64,000 nt of DNA from assembly GCA_002479075.1 (NCBI GenBank), contig DLLG01000004.1, forward strand, positions 152,111 through 216,110, in the 5' to 3' direction. Shown here one piece after another: positions 58,020 through 64,000 of the stretch. This DNA is from Clostridiales bacterium UBA7568 (GTDB lineage: Bacteria; Bacillota; Clostridia; Oscillospirales; CAG-272). Every line of letters starts with the position of its first letter. Position 1 is the stretch's first letter. Made by a program: the position numbers and the translations under genes. A model generated the notes under the pieces. That model searched no databases, was not told the origin of the DNA, and was given only the letters and a program-made list of their open reading frames with translations.

Positions 58020-60080
58020 ATGGATACTCTGATGTATTATATATGCTATCCGCTCGGATACGTTATGAAATGGTGTTGGGAGCTTCTCGGAAACTACGGT
58101 CTTGCGATAATCCTCTTCACCCTTTGCACAAAGATTATTCTTCTTCCCGTTTCGATATGGGTGCATAAAAATTCAATCAAGATGGTTATGATCCAGCCTG
58201 ATATAAATTTTATCAAGGCTAAATATTACGGCGACAGGGAAAGAATTGCCGAGGAAGAAACGGCAATGCAGAAGAAAAAGGGTTACAGCCCATTTGCAAC
58301 GGTTGTTCCTCTTTTGCTCCAGCTCCTGCTTCTGACGGCTGTGCTCTATATAGTCAAGCAGCCGCTGACGAATGTCCTGCATATGAGCTCGGAGACGGTT
58401 TCCGCGCTTGCAAACAGTCTCGGTATCAATGCGGAAAACCAGCTTGAGATAATCAAGGCAATACAATCCGGCGTGGCGACGGACGCCTCGTTTGACGGCG
58501 TTGTTTCGCAGATAAAGCCGCTTGATCTCTCCTTTATTGGGCTTTCGCTCGGCATTGAGCCTTATAAGGCTTGGGGACTTTATACGCTTGTTCCCGTTAT
58601 TGCGGGAATATCGTCCCTCTTCCTCTGCTGGGTGATGAATGCGACGAATGTTTTGCAGGTCGAGCAAGGAAAGTTCAGCAAATACGGAACGACGGTACTC
58701 TCTGTTGGCATTTCGCTTTTCCTCGGATTTTTCGTATATACCGGAGTCGCGCTTTATTGGGTCGCGAGCAACGTTTTCGCAATCGTCCAGCAATATATTC
58801 TCAACGCCGCTATAAGCCCGAAGAAATATGTTGATTATGAGCGGCTCTCGGAAAGTCGCAAGGCTCTTGCAGATATTGAACGTCTCGGCGACGGTAAGGA
58901 AAAAGACGCACGGGCAAAGGAAAACGCAAAACGGGAAAAAGCGGACTACAAGAGATTTTTCAAGATAGTAAACAAGCATTTCGTCATCTATTCGGAACGC
59001 AGCGGGTTTTATAAATATTTTGAGTCGCTGATAAACGGGTTGAAAAAGAAGTCGAACATAACGATACATTATGTAACAAGCGATCCGGACGACGCTATAT
59101 TTAAGCTCGCCGAAACAGACCCGAAGATAAAGCCTTATTATATCGGGCAGAAAAAGCTGATAACGCTTATGATGAGGATGGACGCGGATATAGTCGCTAT
59201 GACGACGCCTGATCTTGACAATTATTACATAAAGCGTTCGCTCGTCCGCAAGGATGTTGAATATATTTACGTTCCGCACGATATGATGAGCGTTCATATG
59301 GGCTTCCGCAAAGCCGCCCTTGACCATTTTGATACGATCTTCTGCACGGGAGAGCACGTTGCAAGGGAGGTCCGCAAGACGGAACAGGTCTATTCTCTTC
59401 CCGAAAAGACGCTTGTCAAATTCGGTTATCCTCTTGAAGAAAAGCTGGAAAAGGCTTATGAGGATATGGATAAGACCCCGCACACAAAGCGGGAAATCCT
59501 GATAGGACCCTCCTGGCAGGAGGACAACCTGCTGGACAGCTGCGTCGATACTCTGATAGAACAGCTTATGTGCGACGAAAACCATATAACCGTCCGCCCG
59601 CATCCGGAATACGTCAAGCGTTATCCGGAGAAGATCAGGCTGTTGACGGAAAAATATGCCGGAGTGCCCGACGAAAAGCTCACTTTCGAACTGGACTTCA
59701 CGACGAACAGATCAACGTACTCCTCAGACCTGCTGATAACGGATTGGTCGGCGATTGCATATGAATTCTGCTTTTCGACTAAAAAGCCGGTGCTCTTTGT
59801 CAACACGAAGATAAAAATGGAAAATCCCGAATGGGAGAAGCTCGGGCTGACGCCGGCGGAAATATATCTCCGAAACGAAGTCGGAGTTGCGCTTGAGAAG
59901 AGCGATCTCGGCAAGACGAAGGCTGTTGCAGACGAGCTTATGGCAAGCGGGGAAAAGTATAAGGAAAAAATAACCGCTCTTCTGCACAAGCACCTCTATT
60001 CATACGGAACGGACGGTGCGGAAGGCGTCAGATACGTTCTTCGCCGCCTTGCCGAAATTCAGAAGAACAGAAAAGATTGA
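58020..60080 (+). CDS. YidC/Oxa1 insertase fused to a CDP-glycerol-type glycerophosphotransferase
   Basis: A 686-residue fusion. Residues 1-265 are a YidC2-type insertase with five membrane segments; the loop LLPVSIWVHKNSIKM is family-like, but the groove arginine is replaced by Lys38. A charged linker (275-315) leads to a TagF-like domain (316-680) with YVPHDMMSVHMGF, IGPSWQ, RPHPEYVKRYP and SSDLLITDWSAIAYEF, the CDP-glycerol polymerase motifs. It would transfer glycerol- or ribitol-phosphate units at the membrane. GGAGAC precedes the ATG. No tagD or tarI is in the window. Confidence 0.9.
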   Translation: MDTLMYYICYPLGYVMKWCWELLGNYGLAIILFTLCTKIILLPVSIWVHKNSIKMVMIQPDINFIKAKYYGDRERIAEEETAMQKKKGYSPFATVVPLLLQLLLLTAVLYIVKQPLTNVLHMSSETVSALANSLGINAENQLEIIKAIQSGVATDASFDGVVSQIKPLDLSFIGLSLGIEPYKAWGLYTLVPVIAGISSLFLCWVMNATNVLQVEQGKFSKYGTTVLSVGISLFLGFFVYTGVALYWVASNVFAIVQQYILNAAISPKKYVDYERLSESRKALADIERLGDGKEKDARAKENAKREKADYKRFFKIVNKHFVIYSERSGFYKYFESLINGLKKKSNITIHYVTSDPDDAIFKLAETDPKIKPYYIGQKKLITLMMRMDADIVAMTTPDLDNYYIKRSLVRKDVEYIYVPHDMMSVHMGFRKAALDHFDTIFCTGEHVAREVRKTEQVYSLPEKTLVKFGYPLEEKLEKAYEDMDKTPHTKREILIGPSWQEDNLLDSCVDTLIEQLMCDENHITVRPHPEYVKRYPEKIRLLTEKYAGVPDEKLTFELDFTTNRSTYSSDLLITDWSAIAYEFCFSTKKPVLFVNTKIKMENPEWEKLGLTPAEIYLRNEVGVALEKSDLGKTKAVADELMASGEKYKEKITALLHKHLYSYGTDGAEGVRYVLRRLAEIQKNRKD

Positions 60081-60102
60081 TAAAAACAGGGGGAAATTTA
60101 TT

Positions 60103-60411
60103 ATGAAACGTATGAAAAGATTTCTTGCGGCATACCTTTGCTTTGGTATGATGCTTTTTGCGACGGTCAACGCCTCGGCGTACATAGACCCTTCGCAGGT
60201 CACGCTTGTCATTCAGGTCATCAGCGGTATCGTTATTGCTCTCGGCGCAACGTTTTACGTTGTCTGGAGAAAGATAAAGAAGAAGGCTTCAAAGGTGCTC
60301 GGTATTGACGAAAATGCGGGCAAAGAGGTTGAAGAAGACATCGTAATTGACGAAGAAGAAACAAAGACAGAAGAAAAAGACTCCTCGGACAAGACAGAGG
60401 AGAACAAATAA
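60103..60411 (+). CDS. Small exported YIDP-type membrane protein
   Basis: A 102-residue protein with a signal peptide (residues 1-27), then AYIDPSQVTLVIQVISG, a membrane helix (to about 55), a basic KIKKKASK stretch and an acidic tail (from 72). The YIDP-x(6)-LxxQ-G pattern resembles small YIDPGTGS-type proteins that accompany surface-polymer transferases in several phyla. It follows the fusion gene by 22 bases and GGGGGAAA, and is probably an accessory of that system. Confidence 0.72.
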   Translation: MKRMKRFLAAYLCFGMMLFATVNASAYIDPSQVTLVIQVISGIVIALGATFYVVWRKIKKKASKVLGIDENAGKEVEEDIVIDEEETKTEEKDSSDKTEENK

Positions 60412-60432
60412 ATATTTAACGGGAGGCTCACA

Positions 60433-61428
60433 ATGCTCGGAATTTTCATTATAGGTATTTTGGCGGTTGCAGCCGGCGTATTTCTCATTGTAAAGAAGAA
60501 CGAAAAGGTGAAAAAGGCGAAGGCTGTTGCAGGCGTTGCCGCTCTGGCTGTCGGACTTGTTATTTGCGTTTCAAGCTGTGTGCGCACAGTGCCGACGGGA
60601 CACACGGGAATAGTTACAACGTTCGGTAACGTTGAAAGCTATACATACGAGGCGGGCGTTCATTTTACGGCACCCTGGAAGACGGTTGTCAATATGGACA
60701 ACAGAAACCAGAAGGCAAGCATCGATCTTACCTGCTTCTCCTCCGATATTCAGGAGGTTGACGTAACATATTCGCTCAACTATCAGATACAGAAGGCAAA
60801 TGCGCAGGATATTTACCGTACGATCGGCACAAAGTATTACGAAACTGTTATCACGCCCCGTATTCAGGAGGCTGTGAAGAGCGTTATGGCGCAGTATACG
60901 GCGGAGCAGCTCCTCGAAAAGCGCGCGGAGCTTTCGCTTGAAATAAAAACCATACTGACAGAAAAGCTAGACAATTACAATATCGACGTGCTCGATACGT
61001 CGCTTGAAAACCTTGACTTCTCGGATGCTTTCACAAACGCGGTTGAGGCAAAGCAGGTTGCCGCACAGAAGAAACAGCAGGCTGAGATCGAGCAGGCGCA
61101 GGCTCTTATGGAGGCTGAATACGCAAAGCAGATCGCAGAGATGAAGGCAAATGCGGATGCTGCCGTCGCAAAGATCGCCGCACAGGCAGATCTTGACGTA
61201 ACAAAGATTCAGGCAGACGCCGCCGAATATGCAGGTCAGAAGGACGCAGCAATAATCGGTCAGGTCAGAGACATTCTCGCCGCAGACAAGGAAAACATCA
61301 CGGACGAGGATATCAAAAATCTTGTCATCTATTATTACGTTCAGAAATGGAACGGCGAGCTCCCGCAGACGTATATCGGAGCAGAGGATTTCTATAAGCT
61401 CCTTTCGTCGCTTGCCGAAAAGAAGTAA
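60433..61428 (+). CDS. SPFH/prohibitin-family membrane protein
   Basis: A 331-residue protein with one or two N-terminal membrane helices (residues 3-50), an SPFH domain (50-215: PTGHTGIVTTFGNVE, GVHFTAPW, YSLNYQI) and a coiled coil with an Ala/Gln/Glu-rich stretch (215-300). SPFH proteins form rings in membrane microdomains and guard membrane proteins or proteases. GGGAGG precedes the ATG. It ends the 56-61 kb operon at a terminator. Confidence 0.92.
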   Translation: MLGIFIIGILAVAAGVFLIVKKNEKVKKAKAVAGVAALAVGLVICVSSCVRTVPTGHTGIVTTFGNVESYTYEAGVHFTAPWKTVVNMDNRNQKASIDLTCFSSDIQEVDVTYSLNYQIQKANAQDIYRTIGTKYYETVITPRIQEAVKSVMAQYTAEQLLEKRAELSLEIKTILTEKLDNYNIDVLDTSLENLDFSDAFTNAVEAKQVAAQKKQQAEIEQAQALMEAEYAKQIAEMKANADAAVAKIAAQADLDVTKIQADAAEYAGQKDAAIIGQVRDILAADKENITDEDIKNLVIYYYVQKWNGELPQTYIGAEDFYKLLSSLAEKK

Positions 61429-61449
61429 AAAATGTCATAATAAAAAGAA

Positions 61450-61480
61450 AAACCTTTCCGCCGGAGCGGAAAGGCTTTTC
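61450..61480 (+). terminator. Terminator after the SPFH gene
   Basis: CCTTTCCGC (61453-61461) pairs with GCGGAAAGG (61466-61474), flanked by A's and followed by CTTTTC. Confidence 0.88.
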
Positions 61481-61549
61481 TGTCTGTTGCAATTGACATA
61501 AAAAACGGTGTGTTTGGATAATTGTTTTGTTGAAAATATATCAAAACGG

Positions 61550-61578
61550 TTGACAAAAACGAAAGAAAGTAATATCAT
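61550..61578 (+). promoter_or_regulatory. Promoter of the antiporter-mgtC pair
   Basis: TTGACA at 61550-61555 and TATCAT at 61573-61578, spacer 17. The leader has a hairpin CTCCCG/CGGGAG near 61596-61612, just before the ribosome site AAAGGAG. Confidence 0.72.
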
Positions 61579-61637
61579 ATAATAATACAACCGCCTCCCG
61601 GGAAACGGGAGAATATTATGAAAGGAGATGAAAAGAT

Positions 61638-63086
61638 ATGCGTGCACTTGTGGAAAACACGGGGCCTGTTGCATCGGTTATAATTTCCATAGCGGTTATG
61701 CTTTTCTGCGGATTTCTGATGACCCGACTGACAAAGCTCCTCCGCCTGCCGAACGTGACGGCGTATATCGTCGTCGGAATATTGATAGGACCTTATGTTT
61801 TGGATATTATTCCGCAAAAGGTCATAGACGGCACGGAGTTTCTTCCGGACATCGCCCTTTCATTCATAGCGTTCAGCACAGGGGAATTTTTCAAGCTCTC
61901 CGTTCTCAAAAAGAACGGGATGAAGGTTGTTGTAATAACCCTTCTCGAATCGCTCGTGGCAACGCTTTTCGTCTTTATTGTTACATATTGGGTTCTTGGA
62001 CTTGACCTTGCATTTTCTGTTGTCTTGGCGGCGCTCGCTTCGGCGACAGCCCCCGCTTCAACGATGATGACAATCCGCCAGACGCGGGCAAAGGGAGACT
62101 TCGTCGATACGCTTTTGCAGGTCGTTGCTCTTGACGATGTTGTCGGTCTGCTGGCGTACAGCGCGGCAATATCAATCGCTATTGCTTCGTCTGCGGGCGG
62201 AGGCTCTGCTGGCTTTGAAAGTGTCATCAAGCCGATAATCCTCAATATTGCCGTGCTTCTGCTCGGCGGCTTCTTCGGGCTTCTGATGAAATGGCTGATG
62301 AACAAGCGATCGACAGATAACAGACTGATCGTTTCCGTTGCGCTGCTTTTCACATTCTGCGGAATATGCGCCGTTATGGATATTTCGCCGCTCCTCGGCT
62401 GTATGTCGATGGGAATGGTCTATATAAACACAACTGGTGACGACAAGCTCTTCAAGCAGCTGAATTATTTCAGCCCGCCGATACTGCTTCTGTTCTTTGT
62501 GAGATCCGGTATCACCTTTGACCTCGGAGCGCTCGTCAATACTTCGTCCGCTGTCGGCGGGGTACCGCTGTTGGTTGTCGGAGTGCTGTATTTCTTTGTC
62601 AGAATTATCGGCAAATATGCCGGATCGTTTGTCGGTTGCGCAATGGTCAAAAAGGACAAAAAAGTCCGCAATTATCTCGGACTTGCGCTGATCCCGCAGG
62701 CGGGAGTTGCAATCGGTCTTGCCGCTCTCGGCGCAAGAATGCTTGGAGGCGAAACCGGAAACGCTTTGCAGACTGTGATCCTTGCGTCAAGCGTGCTCTA
62801 TGAGCTGATAGGCCCCGCGGCGGCAAAGCTCTCGCTTTATCTCTCACATTCGTATTCAACGGATCTGGAAGAAATTACGGCAGACGTTCCCCTTACGAGC
62901 GACGGCGTTGCAAAAACACCTGTTGAAATATTGACGGAAAGAATCAAAAAGATACAATCGGAGCTTCCGGCGCATAGCGAGCCGTCTCCTTCGGAGGAGG
63001 AACAAGCGTTTCTTGAAGCGGCAGAGGAGCAGTATGCGGCTATCGGAGCGATGGGTCGCAGGCGCGGCTTTATAAACAGAAAGTAA
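61638..63086 (+). CDS. Cation/proton antiporter (CPA2 type)
   Basis: A 482-residue protein with about twelve membrane helices and a short cytosolic tail (from 405). Family features: RLPNVTAYIVVGILIGPYVL, ALASATAPASTMMTIRQ and VVALDDVVGLLAYS, the last holding the ND/DD-type ion-binding aspartates. It probably exchanges Na or K for protons. AAAGGAG is upstream. It is followed 13 bases later by the MgtC gene. Confidence 0.92.
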   Translation: MRALVENTGPVASVIISIAVMLFCGFLMTRLTKLLRLPNVTAYIVVGILIGPYVLDIIPQKVIDGTEFLPDIALSFIAFSTGEFFKLSVLKKNGMKVVVITLLESLVATLFVFIVTYWVLGLDLAFSVVLAALASATAPASTMMTIRQTRAKGDFVDTLLQVVALDDVVGLLAYSAAISIAIASSAGGGSAGFESVIKPIILNIAVLLLGGFFGLLMKWLMNKRSTDNRLIVSVALLFTFCGICAVMDISPLLGCMSMGMVYINTTGDDKLFKQLNYFSPPILLLFFVRSGITFDLGALVNTSSAVGGVPLLVVGVLYFFVRIIGKYAGSFVGCAMVKKDKKVRNYLGLALIPQAGVAIGLAALGARMLGGETGNALQTVILASSVLYELIGPAAAKLSLYLSHSYSTDLEEITADVPLTSDGVAKTPVEILTERIKKIQSELPAHSEPSPSEEEQAFLEAAEEQYAAIGAMGRRRGFINRK

Positions 63087-63099
63087 AGGAGACATAATT

Positions 63100-63819
63100 A
63101 TGGTATACGATAAAATAGCGGTTTTGCTTGGCGACTGGTCCTCGCAGCTTGGAACCTGGTCGGTTGTTTTCAGAATAGCGGTTTCGCTTCTGCTTTCGGC
63201 AATAATCGGTTGCGAAAGATCGAGCAAGAGACATTCAGCAGGCTTGCGCACATTTATAACGATTTCTCTTGCGTCAACGGTATCGATGCTCATTGACCTT
63301 GCGCTTATAGAGGGAACACCTATCAAGCTCCCGATACTTTCTGCCGCAACTATCATCGCCTCGGCTATGATAAGCGGAAATTCCGTACTTTTCAGCTCAA
63401 GAAATCAGATAAAGGGTCTTACGACTTCGGCAGGGCTCTGGGCTTGCGGAATAATCGGGCTTTCAATCGGTGCGGGACTTTATACCCTGACGCTTGCTGC
63501 GTTTATTACAACGCTTATCAGCCTTTCGTTCTTCCCGAAAATCGAAATATTCCTCAAAAACCGTTCAAACCATTTTGAAGTTCATTTGGAGCTCAAGAAC
63601 AAGAGCAACCTTCAGGACTTTGTGACAACTATCCGCGAGCTCGGACTTCGCATAGATGATATTGAGGCAAATCCCGCATATATCAATTCCGGACTCAGCG
63701 TTTATACGGTTGCAATTACGATAAGCTCCGCAGAGCTGAAGAAATACAAGACGCATACGGAGATTATCGAAGCACTGCGCACCCTTGACTATGTTCATTA
63801 TATTGAAGAAATGAGATAA
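63100..63819 (+). CDS. MgtC/SapB-family membrane protein
   Basis: A 239-residue protein: four or five membrane helices (residues 20-145) with IIGCERSSKRHSAGLRTFI, the MgtC signature, and GLTTSAGLWACGIIGLSIGAG, then an ACT-like C-terminal domain (160-235). MgtC proteins affect ATP synthase, phosphate or magnesium balance. AAAGGAG precedes the ATG. Together with the antiporter it suggests an ion-stress unit. Confidence 0.92.
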   Translation: MVYDKIAVLLGDWSSQLGTWSVVFRIAVSLLLSAIIGCERSSKRHSAGLRTFITISLASTVSMLIDLALIEGTPIKLPILSAATIIASAMISGNSVLFSSRNQIKGLTTSAGLWACGIIGLSIGAGLYTLTLAAFITTLISLSFFPKIEIFLKNRSNHFEVHLELKNKSNLQDFVTTIRELGLRIDDIEANPAYINSGLSVYTVAITISSAELKKYKTHTEIIEALRTLDYVHYIEEMR

Positions 63820-63825
63820 AGAATA

Positions 63826-63865
63826 GAACAAAAACAAGCCGTCTGATGACGGCTTGTTTTTGTTC
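63826..63865 (+). terminator. Terminator after the MgtC gene
   Basis: A perfect 18-bp stem (63826-63843 with 63848-63865) with a TGAT loop and internal A/T runs, so it can work in both directions. Confidence 0.93.
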
Positions 63866-63927
63866 GAGGCGGAGTTTTGTTGAGAAGAGAATGAGAGGAC
63901 GATTCTGACAAAAAGTGCGGCGAAACA

Positions 63928-63957
63928 AAAACAGAGGTGAAAACTCACCTCTGTTTT
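63928..63957. terminator. Second terminator-like hairpin near the right edge
   Basis: ACAGAGGTGA pairs with TCACCTCTGT over AAAC; A and T runs flank both sides (CTTTTT follows on the plus strand). It may serve a gene beyond the window. Confidence 0.8.
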
Positions 63958-63962
63958 CTTTT

Positions 63963-64000
63963 TATAAAGTTTGCTCAGACCAAATAACCGAAGTTTCTTT
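63963..64000. repeat. Edge copy of the dispersed GAAGCTTCTTTT repeat
   Basis: ATAAAGTTTG.TCA..C.AAATAA..GAAG.TTCTTT matches 22466-22502 at most positions. It is cut by the window end. Confidence 0.7.

Noticed and set aside
58173..59603. A 476-codon minus-strand frame opposite the YidC fusion
   Set aside because: The plus strand carries two complete domains; the minus frame has none.

Overview
The window reads as a chromosome segment of an uncultured or little-studied Bacillota species of class Clostridia. Evidence: Gram-positive style ribosome binding sites (AAAGGAG, GGAGG), a tyrosine T-box leader, IreB, HprK, GdpP, ArgR and long HPF, a YunB sporulation protein, YqeG, DUF421/DUF4363, SLH repeats and ECF transport genes. 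Base composition is moderate except in two AT-rich patches (about 4.0-6.8 kb and 40.7-41.5 kb), which look acquired. Family-level placement cannot be made from this sequence alone. Many promoters are close to the sigma-A consensus with 17-base spacers.

Layout. 1-2.7 kb: end of an ECF transporter operon (EcfT, fused double ATPase, S component). 2.7-4.0 kb: sugar O-acetyltransferase and an XRE regulator. 4.0-7.2 kb: a degraded polymorphic-toxin island ending at tRNA-Glu. It holds Rhs relics, an Imm-like gene with a frameshift, an EF-Tu-like immunity gene, an orphan Rhs tip with DUF5071 immunity, two copies of a structured repeat, and an S24 repressor stump. 7.3-14.6 kb: a long minus-strand operon (SLH protein, RlmB-like, TrmN6-like, RsmI, NagA, MetG, TatD, VanY-like). 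14.7-16.7 kb: NERD-like protein and a CDF cation exporter. 16.7-22.2 kb: T-box/TyrS, then the classic tlyA-nadK-argR-recN operon. 22.2-25.5 kb: repeat-rich gap and yqeG-yhaN-like. 25.6-29.8 kb: HPF, a candidate structured RNA, RlmD, ASCH, YhhN and radical SAM genes. 29.8-34.2 kb: YunB and the nusB-Kae1-like-xseA-xseB-ispA operon. 34.3-41.5 kb: PfkB kinase, secreted metallophosphoesterase lipoprotein, Sfp-type PPTase, HAD phosphatase, mannonate-type SDR and an acquired sugar isomerase-like gene. 41.5-49.6 kb: DUF559 relic inside an inverted repeat, two AI-2E family membrane proteins around GDSL/GNAT/tRNA-Arg, MntP, MalQ, DUF4363-DUF421. 49.7-55.9 kb: hprK-yybS-like-gdpP, an acidic orphan, IreB, and an M14 carboxypeptidase. 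56.1-64 kb: a cell-surface polymer module, an SPFH protein, a cation/proton antiporter and MgtC.

How the parts work together. Most of the window is housekeeping: translation, rRNA/tRNA modification, isoprenoid precursor supply and DNA repair. Two places stand out. First is the toxin island: the same structured element sits at the same position in the Rhs core in two copies, with a compensatory base-pair change between them. Second is the module at 56.1-60.4 kb: an LTA-synthase-like membrane phosphohydrolase/transferase, a YidC insertase fused to a CDP-glycerol-type glycerophosphotransferase, and a small YIDP-type membrane protein. It looks like a dedicated system for making or placing a glycerol-phosphate-like surface polymer.
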